Assembly (NCBI RefSeq): GCF_036898095.1
Contig: NC_090731.1
Location: 140,575,927 to 140,639,926, forward strand
Direction of reading: 5' to 3'
From: Palaemon carinicauda
Taxonomy: Eukaryota > Arthropoda > Malacostraca > Decapoda > Palaemonidae
DNA length: 64,000 nucleotides
The notes under the pieces were generated by a model. It had not been told where the DNA came from. It saw only the letters and a list, made by a program, of their open reading frames with translations, and did not search any database. Made by a program: the position numbers and the translations under genes. The stretch's first letter is position 1. Each line of letters starts with the position of its first letter. Of the stretch, positions 8,881 to 19,593 are shown in pieces.

Positions 8881-10880
8881 GTGGGCGAACGTGGAAGCGC
8901 CCATGCGCGGTCACGCAGGAACGCAAACGAAGGTGAGCGAAGGAGCGCAGAATGAGGGCGAGCGTGGTAAGAAGGGCGAGAGCTGGTGGTCGGCGAGCGA
9001 TAACCCATAGACGAGCAATGGATACTGCAAGAATTAAGCCGACGTTCGTGCGAAGAAACACTGTAGGTTCGAGCGATGGAACACCGTCGGTTCGCGCGAC
9101 GGAACACCGTCGGTTCGCGCGCGGGCGAACATTGGAGAGCATGTGCGCGGACGCGCATGAGCGTAGACGTGCAGGCACGTGGGCGCGCAGGCGAATGATC
9201 GCGCGGGCGTGCAGGCAAGCGGTCGCGCGGGCGCGCAGGCAAGCGGTCGCGCGGGCGCGCAGGCAAGCGGTCGCGCGGGCGAACGGTCGCGCGGGCGAAC
9301 GGTCGCGCGGGCGAACGGTCGCGCGGGCGAACGGTCGCGCGGGCGATCGGTCGCGCGGGCGAACGGTCACGCGGGCGAATGGTCGTGAGGGTGGGCAGGT
9401 GAATGAGCGCGAGTCCGAGGCGGCGAACGCAAGCGTTAGCGCGATGGCGAGGAAACGCGCTGCCGCGTGGGCGAGGAAGACCGCTGGCGATATGGATCAA
9501 CAGGCAATCGGTGGTGAGCTGGTGAGCGCTAACGCGCAGGTTGGCAATTGCGCGTTGTGGCATGTCGACGCGTTGGCGAGTGATGGGGAGCAGCATGCGC
9601 GGGTGGGCGATCGCGCGATGGGGAACAGCATGCGCGGGTGGGCGATCGCGCGATGGCGAGCAGCATGCGCGGGTGGGCGATCGCGCGATGGCGAGCAGCA
9701 TCCGCGGGTGGGCGATCGCGCGATGGCGAGCAGCATGCGCGGGTGGGCGATCGCGCGATGGCGAGCAGCATCCGCGGGTGGGCGATCGCGCGATGGCGAG
9801 CAGCATGCGCGGGTGGGCGATCGCGCGATGGCGAGCAGCATCCGCGGGTGGGCGATCGCGCGATGGCGAGCAGCATGCGCGGGTGGGCGATCGCGCGATG
9901 GCGAGCAGCATGCGCGGGTGGGCGATCGCGCGATGGCGAGCAGCATGCGCGGGTGGGCGATCGCGCGATGGCGAGCAGCATGCGCGGGTGGGCGATCGCG
10001 CGATGGCGAGCAGCATGCGCGGGTGGGCGATCGCGCGATGGCGAGCAGCATGCGCGGGTGGGCGATCGCGCGATGGCGAGCAGCATGCGCGGGTGGGCGA
10101 TCGCGCGATGGCGAGCAGCATGCGCGGGTGGGCGATCGCGCGATGGCGAGCAGCATGCGCAGGTGGGCGATCGCGCGATGGCGAGCAGCATGCGCAGGTG
10201 GGCGATCGCGCGATGGCGAGCAGCATCCGCAGGTGGGCGATCGCGCGATGGCGAGCAGCATCCGCAGGTGGGCGATCGCGCGATGGCGAGCAGCATCCGC
10301 AGGTGGGCGATCGCGCGATGGCGAGCAGCATCCGCAGGTGGGCGATCGCTCGATGGCGAGCAGCATGCGCAGGTGGGCGATCGCGCGATGGCGAGCAAGT
10401 GTTCCTTCAGAAGTGTTGGAGAACGTTGGCGTGCCAGCTGTAACACACGCAGGCGATCCGGAGATCGCCGACGTGTAGAACGCTGTTGAATAGGCGATAC
10501 TAAAATCGCCTGTGCGCGCTGGCGAGCAGGTGAACGCTGGCGAGCAGGTGATCGCTGGCGAGCAGGTGATCGCTGGCGAGCTGATGATCGCTGGCGAGCT
10601 GATGATCGCTGACGAGCAGAAGGCAACGCGTGGAAGCCTGCGCATAGAAGAAGAGTCCCTGACCCAGACCTGAACCGAAGTTCTAGATCGCAAGGGTGAA
10701 CGTGGGCGCACAGGGCGCGTAACAGGAACCAACAGGAACAGCAGGGATGATCATCATGAGAGCGCTGACGAACAGGAGAGCGCTAGCGAAAGAAGAGCGC
10801 TAGCGATCAGGAAGCGCTGATGAGCAGGAGAGCGCCTGTGCACTAACACTGAGCAGGAGCAGGAGAGAACACCGCAGAAG
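8880..10880. repeat. GC-rich degenerate repeat zone in D gag region
   Basis: GCGCGGGCGAACGGTCGCGC-type units (9,200-9,390, mostly 15-16 or 24-25 bp spaced) lead into the regular 35-bp array. CGCTGGCGAGCAGGTGA-type units follow it (10,510-10,620). The GC content is far above the AT-rich surroundings. A homologous but less regular GC-rich zone lies in element B at 34,500-35,350. Confidence 0.7.
9591..10395. repeat. 35-bp minisatellite, 23 copies, in D gag region
   Basis: The CAGCAT start word recurs every 35 bp from 9,591 to 10,361. Each unit contains GGTGGGCGATCGC, GATGGCGAGCAG and usually GCATGCGC or GCATCCGC. GCATGCGC and GCATCCGC units alternate in the left part (9,661-9,860), a two-unit higher order. 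The right third replaces GCGGGTGG with GCAGGTGG. Because 35 is not a multiple of three, every frame cycles through the same 35-residue peptide, giving several long but meaningless open frames on both strands. Confidence 0.95.
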
Positions 10881-10899
10881 GGCGCGCAGGGGAACCCTG

Positions 10900-11700
10900 A
10901 CACGCAAGGGAAGAACCCCCGTGGAAGGCAACCCTTTGCCCCGAAGGGAACGTTGTCCGTCGGGAGACAGATGTCCATCGGAAGACCGTAGCCTGTCCGC
11001 CGGGAGACTGATGTCCGTTGGAAGACCGTTGTCCGTCGGGAAGACCGTTGCCCGTCGGAAGACGAGATCAGACTGCTGTCCATCTGCACCAAGGCGGAAG
11101 ATCAAGAAAAAGAAGTTGTAGGCTGCAAACGGAGATTCAAAAAGGCGCCACTTAGCACCCTTATAGGGAGATGAGAGGCCCTTACGACAAGGCGGACGGT
11201 GGGCCTTACGGCGAGGGAGGCCAACAGCAACAGCAGCAGAAGAATCCTCCGAAGAGGAGTCTCTATGAGTGTACTCTCTCGCGAACCAAAGAGAAACACA
11301 TCGTAGAAGAGACTGGTCAGCCAGTGACCTAAAAGGAGCAATCCTCCGAAGAGGAGCTCCTGCAGTTGCCCAGCCCCTTGAGCGAAACTGCAGGTGTGAC
11401 CGCTCAGCACCAAGAGCATAGTCGCACGAAAAAAAGGCAAGAGAAGAACCCCCAAAAGGGAAAAAACTCAAGCCTGGACAGGAAAAAAAAGTTCCCTCGG
11501 AAGGAAAGTTACCCGCCCAAGGAGGCAAGCCTCCTGAGAGTTCTAAAATGAACTGGAGAGCTCTCCGTCGTCACGGGAGTACTTCCAGTAGAAGGAGACA
11601 CGCCCCTGACGAAAATACAAGAGGGGAGGCAGCAAGAGCCGAATCCCCAGGCCTCAACAAGACAGCTCACACCGTTGCCATATTACAGAAACGAACTAGA
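10900..11700 (-). pseudogene. D gag-like region, N-terminal part
   Basis: The DNA resembles B at 35,620-36,150: GAAGAGGCGCC, AAGGCGAGC and TCCTCCGAAGAG words occur in the same order. Repeated CCGTCGGGAGAC/CCGTTGCCCGTCGG units (10,955-11,065) form a short degenerate array. The minus-strand frame at 10,800-11,528 is open for 242 codons but has no recognised domain. Confidence 0.45.
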
Positions 11701-12274
11701 TCGGTAACTGTAAAAAAATAAAACAAAAAACATTAGTACACATTCATTCCCCCGGGAAGGCTCCGAAGAGGAATCCCGAGGGAAAGGAAACAAGAATTAC
11801 ACAACAGGCACGTGCCCTCACAACCACTTACACTCACGGAAGGAGAGCTATAACCAAAACAGAATTATAACAATTATAATTATGAAACTATGTAATTTAA
11901 AAATGAATGAACACTAAAGAAAGAACGAAACCCCCGAAAGGAATCGTTCTACAAGCTGAAAAAAACAACTACAATTAGATTCATAAACTAATTGAGACAA
12001 ACGTACGGCGTAGCAACCGCCCCACACGGAAAGGAAGCTACAAGGGCGTAGTAACACGTAGTAAAAGGGTAAACGACCTCAAGAGAGAGAGAGAAAGACC
12101 GGAGTCAAACTCGATCGCCACCATAAAATTCCGCCGTGGTGGCCTAACTGCCGAGGACACCACGTAGAAATCGTACACTACACACACAAATCTGAAAATG
12201 AAACTTACTGATTTCTATACTCAAATATATATACAAACATGAAAACATGTTTACATATATAGAGTAAAAGGAAA
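11700..12274. other. Gene-free 5' part of element D
   Basis: Low-complexity AT-rich sequence between the gag-like remnants and the point where C inserted. By position it should be the 5' untranslated part of D. Nothing coding is visible. Confidence 0.4.
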
Positions 12275-12611
12275 ATGGAGTTTTTATGATAAAACAAAGT
12301 TTTATGAATACTTACCTGGCAGTTATATATATATAGCTGATATCTCTAAATCGGCAGAATTTTTCAAAACGAGGCAACCGCCTTGTGGTGGTTGGGAGGT
12401 AGGTGGTAACACCCGTCACAGGGTGGTCCAAGGAATCATTCCCGTGTCCAAGACTTCAGTTCATCTATGCCTGACCTGTCTCCTGAGGGGAGGTGGGTGG
12501 GCCTTAGAATATATATATAACTGCCAGGTAAGTATTCATAAAACTTTTGTTTTATCATAAAAACTCCATTTTTATGAATAGTACTTACCTGGCAGTTATA
12601 TATATATATAG
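12275..12611 (-). repeat. 3' terminal repeat and ICR of C
   Basis: The terminal repeat runs 12,275 to about 12,509. The ICR (12,510-12,611) has a first half complementary to that terminus (GGTAAGTATTCATAAAAC) and a second half (TTATGAATAGTACTTACCTG) complementary to C's right end at 18,560-18,583. Confidence 0.8.
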
Positions 12612-13084
12612 CTGATTCACACACTTGGAGGAGGGAAACAGACAGTAAACATTGTTGGGGAAACAACAAAAGAGTTGTAGGAGATAAAAACACCTTGATT
12701 CCTTGCCTGCTAAGGTAGCTGATTCAAAGGTACAGCCTTTAGAGTGGCTTTCCCTTAGGAGAGTTTATCCAGGAGTAAGCCTGCAAAGCTGCAAAAAACT
12801 CAATCAAGTCTGTCAAAGGGATAAGACCAACAACTTCACTAGACTTCAGAAACTACCTTCGCCCCATTTAATAAAAACTGCAACCTTACTCAAACTAACC
12901 ACCTAACCCTGCAACATAGACATAAACTATCTATCTAGACTGAGGGAACCGCACCACAAGACGAAGTCCACAGACCATCATAAAAACACAAACCCTCATA
13001 CATGCATATAAACCAAGGTTGAGTGGGGTTATTAACTCCTTTGCCTAATACAGAAACCGCAGCTATGTATGGGCCCAAGGTATA

Positions 13085-14650
13085 GCACTTACCAAAGTCT
13101 ACTCTCACCTCTCTAAGTTAATGAGAAGCGAAGACAGAGTTGCTCCTCCAGAAAATAGCATCCATGAATAGCCTAACTAACATATATTCCTGATATGCCA
13201 GAGAGGTAGCAATGGCTCTCACTTCGTGAGCCCGTAATTTCAACAGGGCGAAGTGTTCCTCCTCACATAAGAGGTGGGCTTCCCTAATTTTCTCCCTCAG
13301 GAAAAAGGACAAAGCATACTTAGACAGGGGTTTTTGGCGGATCTTTCACTAAACACCATAACAAGTTGGATGCACAGCTTACGTTCATAGTGTGAGCCAA
13401 AAAAAAAAAACGTTGAGGGACCTAACTGGGCAGAGGAGTCTTTCCTTCTCTCGACCCACTAGGTTCGTCAGGTTAATGACATCAAACGTCGTAGGACAGG
13501 GTTACGAAGGGTTCTCGCTCTTTACGAGAAAGATGAACCTTAAGGCACAAACTGCCCTATCCTAATTGAAGTTCACCCTCTTCCCAATCGCCTGGACTTC
13601 GCTGACCTCTTGGCATTCGCTAGAGTCATAAGGGAGAGGGTTTCTTTGCTACAACCCAAAGAGAGGCTAGCGAGATAGGTTCAAATTTCTTGGAGCACAG
13701 AAACTTAAACACCACATCCAGGTTTAAGAGTACCTATTACGTCGACTGAAAAGACCCAATGAGGTCCTGCAAATCATGATTTTGGGACAACTCTAGGCCT
13801 CTATGCCTAAAGACGGCGGAGAGCATACTGCTGTATCCATTGATGGTAGATACAGCCAGCTTAGCATCCTGTCTGAGGTACAAGAAGTAGTCTGCAATCT
13901 GGCTCAGAGAGGTAGTGGATGAGGAAACTTGTGCCGCCTGCACCAAGCTCTAAAGGTCTCCCACCTAGATCGGTAGACTCTTTGTGAAGAGATCCTCCTT
14001 GCTCTGGCGATAGATTTCGTCGCTTGTGCCGAAAAGCCTTGAGATCTGACAAGCTTCTAGTCAGTCTGAAGGAAGACAGTTGAGAGCAAGGGGGGTAAGA
14101 TGATACCTCTCGAAGTGGGGCTGTTTGAGAAGATCTGGACTTGCCGAAGTCTTCTTGGGAAGACCATCAACATGCCCATCACTTCCGAAAACCATTCCCT
14201 AGCAGGCCAGAATGGAGACGCTAGGATCATTCGCCCCGAATCGAGGAGAGCGAATTTCCTGAAGACCAGATTGATGATCTCGAACGGGGGCAACTCAAAC
14301 ATCTCCACCCCCGTCCAATCCATCAGGAAGGAGTCCACTGCTACAGCTTCCTCGTCCTGGACTAGGGAGCAGCAGTAGGGGATCCTCTTCTTCCAGTTGG
14401 AGGCAAAAAGGTCTGTTACAAGTCTGCCCCACAACATCCAGAGACTGACAGACTTGCGGGTTGAGAGACCATTCTGAGGGAAAAACAAGTCTCTTCCTGC
14501 TGAGCATGTTTGCCCCGATGTTTCTTGCCCTAGAACAAACCTCCTTTCTAGATCCAAGAAATCAGAACGAAGGCGTCCTTGATCTCGACACACGATTCGA
14601 CTAGTGTCATCACGAAGTCCTAGATTCTCATGTTCAAAGTCATGCCTCAT
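13085..14650 (-). pseudogene. C RNase H tail and tyrosine recombinase, broken
   Basis: The segment at 14,057-14,650 encodes a VTDLFASNWKKRIPYCCSL-like block, the linker that follows RNase H in these elements. 13,737-13,946 encodes the recombinase N-terminal part (SQIADYFLYLRQDAKLAVS). 13,118-13,312 keeps the RAHEVRAIATS box with the catalytic His and Arg. All blocks align with element A's 578-codon frame. Stops and shifts between them show inactivity. Confidence 0.75.
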
Positions 14651-15720
14651 GCTAGAACTTCGACGTCGAGCGTCCTGAAAGACGAGGCGCCGATCGTCCT
14701 GTAAGACCTGGCGCCGATAGTCCTGTAAGACGTGGTGCCAAAAGTCCTGTAAGACGTGGAGCCGAGAGGTTAACAGAGCGAGACACTGAACGTTCTAAAA
14801 AACAAGGTGCTGAGCGTCCTGGTGTCAGAAGAGACTCTTCTTGTTGACAGGAAGACCTAATTATTCGATAGGCTCAACGTTATCTAAAAATCCAGATACA
14901 GGGACGCTCTGATTTCTCCAGAGAGCAGTATTCCGCTACATAAAGCAAAAGTTACGTGAACATGAGAGGGGAGGAGCTGAGACCAAAACACACGCCCGAA
15001 ACTGACCCATTCTACACCCGTTCTTCCTTGTAAACAAACCTCAGATAAAGTTTGATTGCATAGCCTGCCACTTAGACTCCTCTCTAGAACTGGGAGAGAG
15101 AATCGTTGTAGCAAAAAACTAAAGGAGGTTTCCCTATAAAAGGAAAAAGTAATCCTCCTTCAGAAGAAGTACTGACCAAAGGTCTGCTCCCCTCTTCTCC
15201 AAAGACTTTGAAGTCTCCATAGAGGACTTTGACTTCTGAACGAAGGCGTAAAGAGCATTTACGTCCAGGACCGGACAAAAGACTCCCTCTCCCAAAAGAG
15301 AGAGACTGAAGTTGCAAAGTCGGTTAGCCGGAAAAGTCTTATCGGAGTAACTAACAAAGGAGGATTCACTAGGAAAAAGATTTCGCATCCATCCCAGAAA
15401 AAACACGGACCAAAGGTCTGCTCCTCTCCTCTCCCAAGCTCGCCAGAAGTAGCAAAGTCTGGCTCTTACTGTTGTTAGTCATCAAAGGTTTCTGTTTTAA
15501 GAAACAAAAATTAATATATTCTTAAAGCTCCATTAATGACCACGTGAAAACTCAGAGGGTGAGGAACATGGAGCAACAGAACTTAGGATCCTCTCCTTCT
15601 GTTAACCTCAAACAATTCAACAGGAGAAAAGTGATCACTAAAGTCATCCTTGACAAAGATCTTATAAGACGTGGCGTCGCCCTGAAAGAACAAGTCGGCG
15701 ATCGTCCTATTATCCTGAAA
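14650..15720 (-). pseudogene. C gag-derived segment next to the deletion
   Basis: Immediately upstream of the recombinase remnant, GTCCTGTAAGACGTGGTGCC-type units appear at 14,660-14,830. They resemble the degenerate gag repeats of element A (26,280-26,520), so the element jumps from RNase H tail straight into gag-like DNA. A GGTCTGCTCC block at 15,180 recurs at 15,415, a partial local duplication. No domain is recognisable. Confidence 0.45.
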
Positions 15721-16918
15721 GACGAGGCTGCCCTCGTCCCGAAAGACGAGGCTGCACTCGCCCCGAATGACGAGGCTGCACTCGCCCCGAAAGACGAGGC
15801 TGCACTCGCCCCCGAAAGACGAGGCTGCACTCGCCCCGAAAGACGAGGCTGCACTCGCCCCCGAAAGACGAGGCTGCACTCGCCCCCGAAAGACGAGGCT
15901 GCACTCGCCCCTGAAAGACGAGGCTGCACTCGCCCCCGAAAGACGAGGCTGCACTCGCCCCGAAAGACGAGGCAGCATACGCCCCGAAAGACGAGGCTGC
16001 ACTCGCCCCGAAAGACGAGGCTGCCCTGAAAGACGAGGCTGCACTCGCCCTGAAAGACGAGGCTGCACTCGCCCTGAAAGACGAGGCTGCATTTGCCCTG
16101 AAAGACGAGGCTGCATTCGTCCTGAAAGACGAGGCTGCATTCGTCCTGAAAGACGAGGCTGCATTCGCCCTGAAAGACGAGGCTGCATTCGCCCTGAAAG
16201 ACGAGGCTGCATTCGTCCTGAAAGACGAGGTAGCATTCGCCCTGAAAGACGAGGCAGCATTCGCCCTGAAAGACGAGGCTGCACTCGTCCAGAAAGACGA
16301 GGCAGCATTCGCCCTGAAAGACGAGGCTGCACTCGTCCTGAAAGACGAGGCAGCATTCGCCCTGAAAGACGAGGCTGCATTCGCCCTGAAAGACGAGGCT
16401 GCATTCGTCCTGAAAGACGAGGCTGCATTCGCCCTGAAAGACGAGGCTGCATTCGTCCTGAAAGACGAGGCTGCATTCACCCTGAAAGACATGGCTGCAT
16501 TCGTCCTGAAAGACGAGGCAGCATTCGCCCTGAAAGACGAGGCTGCATTAGTCCTGAAAGACGAGGCAGCATTCGTCCTGAAAGACGAGGCTGCATTCGC
16601 CCCGAAAGACGAGGCTGTATTTGCCCTGAAAGACGAGGCAGCATTCGCCCTGAAAGACGAGGCAGCATTCGCCCTGAAAGACGAGGCTGCATTCGTCCTG
16701 ACAGACGAGGCAGCATTCGTCCTGACAGACGAGACAGCATTCGCCCTGAAAGACGAGGCTGCATTCGTCCTGACAGACGAGGCAGCATTCGTCCTGACAG
16801 ACGAGGCAGCATTCGCCCTGAAAGACGAGGCTGCATTAGTCCTGAAAGACGAGGCAGCATTCGTCCTGAAAGACGAGGCTGCATTCGCCCTGAAAGACGA
16901 GGCTGCATTCGTCCTGTC
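15721..16918. repeat. 24-bp minisatellite, ~50 copies, in C gag region
   Basis: GACGAGGCTGCATTCGCC plus CTGAAA units repeat with 24-bp period. A few 25-bp units lie at 15,793-15,960 and one shortened unit near 16,009-16,030. Units differ mainly by GTCC against GCCC, GGCTGC against GGCAGC, and CTGAAA against CTGACA. On the minus strand one frame reads the eight-residue cycle VFQDECSL, whose QD core fits the S-R-C-Q-D-A-S type repeat in element A's gag frame. Long open frames in other registers are by-products. Confidence 0.95.
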
Positions 16919-16924
16919 TTGAAA

Positions 16925-17460
16925 GACTTAGCGCCGAGCGTTAAGGCAAAATGATATTCCTTATGCAGCTCGGCGCGTTCGGTTCCGACCAGAGGGTTCA
17001 TAAGGCCGACTGGCGCTCTGGGACAAAAACCGAGTCAATGATGGTTTGTAAGCATTGATATTAGCAGCAAATATCTATGACTTAAAGTATTGCCATTAAA
17101 ATCAAAAGTGATGCAATGCAAAACTCTAAAAGCAGTGTAAGAATCTTAACGTTCAACGCTCTTTGCTTTCCCATGGCAAGGACGAGCATTCTTGGGAACG
17201 TTAACAGGAACGCTCGCGAGGGCGTTTGCTCGTGAGCTAACGCCTCTCGTTTCCTTTCGCCGATCGACATTCCTTCTCCCATGGGCCGGGGAGCTTGGAA
17301 GAGGTCTAAGGCTAGGAAAACAATGTCCCTGTGCTGAAAGAATCCAATGCCTAATTTAGCACTGAAAACTTGCACTATTAAACTCTTACACAAAAAACCA
17401 TAATTAGTCCTGCCCGTTGTGAGAGATCTTATTCTTCTGCCACGGGCTTGAATGAGAAAG
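16925..17460 (-). pseudogene. C gag-like N-terminal remnant
   Basis: The sequence CCTTCTCCCATGGGCC with GGGAGCTTGGAAGAGGTCTA (17,272-17,312) parallels element A at 27,121-27,161. That places this as the upstream gag region of C. No frame of note survives. Confidence 0.5.
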
Positions 17461-17534
17461 CAAAATCGTCTCTAGTACTTGCTATATAAACTGTAACAAA
17501 ATATTTTTATAAAATATTAAACTGACATTTCCAT

Positions 17535-17775
17535 AATAAAATGGAGTTTTTATGATGAAACAGTTTTATGAATACTTACCTGGCAGTTATAAACTTCAAA
17601 CATACTTACCCGGCGGTCACAAAAAGATAAAACCACCGGGCAAGAGTCGAGATTAAAAATAAATGTTGAACACACTCACCCGGTAGTTACATATAACCAC
17701 CGGTAAAATTAAATGTCATAAATACCTACCCGGTAGTTACATACAAACGCCGGGAAAGTTATACGTTAGATTAAA
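17535..17775. repeat. Extra family-2 terminus fragment followed by degenerate copies of its end motif
   Basis: A second copy of the family-2 3' end (AATGGAGTTTTTATGATG to TTACCTGGCAGTTAT) lies here inside C. It is followed by three spaced motifs, ACTTACCCGGCGGTCAC, ACTCACCCGGTAGTTAC and CCTACCCGGTAGTTAC. Each has a nearby ACCACCGG or CGCCGG inverse. This looks like local amplification of a terminus-derived word. Confidence 0.55.
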
Positions 17776-18349
17776 ATGAACAGAAAAAAGGGAAAACAAA
17801 TGTAATCCACAATTAATTCAAAGGGTTTTCAAAAACAAGCGAGTTGTAATGAAAAAAAAAAAAAGAACAGATATAGCAATAATGTATCTATATATATAAA
17901 TATAAACAATAGGAACATATAAATGAAAATGCTACTAAAACTAGAATTCCCATATAGTTGTTGGAGAATAATAGCCAACACTTTAATTCCATATCGAAAA
18001 GAACGCTACCAAGGTATGTTGGGACAGCACCGAAAGTAACGAGAACTAACAGCGTAAATTAACCATACGCTAGTTCTATTTAATTATGAAATTAGATCGA
18101 TGATTTAAAGAACGAATACCAAATGGATAAATAATTCTTAAAAAAAAATTTTACATTAAAAGTTAAAAAACTTATATAAGTGGAATTCATCCCATTCTTT
18201 ACATAAAACAAATAAAGAGAATTTGCAAGACATACATGAAGATTAAGTTATCACTCATGATTAACAAAGTAAATAATAATAATAAAACACGATTGCCAAA
18301 ACCCTAAATCAGTGTACTGTACTTCACCAAACGAAGTCCAAAAAAGCGA

Positions 18350-18583
18350 AGAAGGGAAAATGATTCGAAAAACTCTCAATGGTGGACCGAAGATGTTTTC
18401 GATCCAGCCGGCAGAGATGAACTGAAGTCTTGGACACGGGAATGATTCCTTGGACCACCCTGTGATGGGTGTTACCACCTACCTCCCAACACCACAAGGC
18501 GGTTGCCTCGTTTTGAAAAATTCTGCCGATTTAGAGATATCAGCTATATATATATAACTGCCAGGTAAGTACTATTCATAAAA
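18350..18583 (-). repeat. 5' inverted terminal repeat of C
   Basis: This is the reverse complement of the 12,300-12,470 segment, ending ACTGCCAGGTAAGTACTATT then CATAAAA. It shares GGGAATGATTCCTTGGACC with the left terminus. Confidence 0.8.
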
Positions 18584-18599
18584 GTAAGCAATTAAGTAA

Positions 18600-18850
18600 A
18601 GACAAAACAAACAATGGCTGCCAAGAGAGGACCAAGACAGAGACGTCTGTCACAGTCCGAGCCAAAAGTGAAAGTGAGCATTCATCTGTGTGTGAGGGGG
18701 GGAGGGGTAGCTAGCTACCACTCCCCTACCCCCCGCTAACTAGCGCGGGGGTAATACACCCTCATTAAATTCTAATGGCTCGCCATTTCAGCTGCGCTAA
18801 AAGGTAAACCCAATGTAAATAGCGTGGTTTGTATTTCGGTTACGGAACAA
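18600..18850 (-). repeat. 5' inverted terminal repeat of D, resumed after C
   Basis: D continues to the right of C with GAGCCAAAAGTGAAAGTGAG, the poly-G/C tract, and the outer terminus GTTTGTATTTCGGTTACGG. It is inverted relative to 4,375-4,560. Confidence 0.8.
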
Positions 18851-19182
18851 ATGGAGTTTTTATGATAAAACAAAGTTTTATGAATACTTACCTGAAAGTT
18901 ATATATATATAGCTTTAGTCTCTGATGTCCGGCAGATTTTTTATAAACTCGCAGCAACCGCCATGTGGTGGTTGTGCGGTTAGGTGGTTAACAACCCTTA
19001 CAGGGTGGTACTTGGAATCATTCCCGTTTTCTGTTCCTCAGATCATCTTTGCCCGACCTGTCTCCTGACGGGAGGTGGGTGGGCCTTAAAATATATATAT
19101 AACTGCCAGGTAAGTATTCATAAAACTTTGTTTTATCATAAAAACTCCATTTTTATGAATAGAACTTACCTGGCAGTTATAT
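18851..19182 (-). repeat. 3' terminal repeat and ICR of A
   Basis: The terminal repeat runs 18,851 to about 19,090. The ICR at 19,091-19,182 reads GGTAAGTATTCATAAAAC, then ACTCCA, then TTTTATGAATAGAACTTACC. The first half is complementary to A's left end and the second to its right end (27,960-27,994). Confidence 0.85.
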
Positions 19183-19593
19183 ACTGTATATAAAGCTGAT
19201 TCACACATTTGGAGGAGGGTGACAGACGGCTAATATCGTTGGGAAAACAACAAAAAGTTGTAGGAGAAAAAACACCTTGATTCCTTACCTGCTAAGGTAG
19301 CTGACTTCAAATTCCTGCCTCTTGTCGCTTTCCCTTAGGAGTGTCAGCCAGGAGTGTACCTGTCATGCTGAAACAACTCAATCGAGTCTGTCAAACGGGG
19401 TGAGACCAACAACTTGACTAGACTTCAGCACTACCTATGCCCCCTTTTTTTAAAAACTGCAACCGTACTCAAACTAACCACCTAACCTTGCAGAATAGAT
19501 ATAAACTATCTAGCTAGACTGAGGGTACTGTACCACACGTCACAGTCCTCAGACAACCATAAAAACCCAAACCCAAACACAGGCATACAAAAG

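Larger units (their letters stand above)
12275..18583 (-). mobile_element. DIRS-type element C (family 2), internally deleted, nested in D
   Basis: The left end ATGGAGTTTTTATGATAAAA and right end GGTAAGTACTATTCATAAAA match the ends of element A. The 18,350-18,583 segment is the inverted partner of 12,300-12,470: both carry AATTCTGCCGATTTAGAGAT or its reverse complement, and the GGCAACCGCCTTG word. Inside are RNase H tail and recombinase remnants (13,085-14,650), then gag-derived repeats. The reverse transcriptase and RNase H core are missing, so this is a deletion derivative that could only have moved in trans. Confidence 0.8.
4348..18850 (-). mobile_element. DIRS-type retrotransposon D (family 1), host to element C
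   Basis: The left end starts TGACAAATTCG and the right end finishes GTTACGGAACAA. The 18,620-18,850 segment is an inverted near-copy of 4,375-4,560. In coding order (right to left) it carries gag-like, reverse transcriptase, RNase H and tyrosine-recombinase remnants, as expected for DIRS elements. These use a tyrosine recombinase in place of a DDE integrase and have inverted instead of direct terminal repeats. It contains element C (12,275-18,583) and without it is about 8.2 kb. Frameshifts and stops in every domain mark it as inactive. Confidence 0.8.

Noticed and set aside
8439..10732. Very long overlapping open frames on both strands (up to 630 codons)
   Set aside because: They arise from the stop-free 35-bp repeat, which reads through in every frame. 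The peptide is a 35-residue cycle with no known domain.
9591..16918. Possible CRISPR arrays
   Set aside because: Direct tandem units with no unique spacers, inside eukaryotic retroelements.
15583..16954. Long frames reading RMQPRLSG, NAASSFRA or ERRGCIRP cycles
   Set aside because: The 24-bp period keeps each register open. Only the minus-strand Q-D register fits the gag repeat of element A, and it has no start codon of its own.
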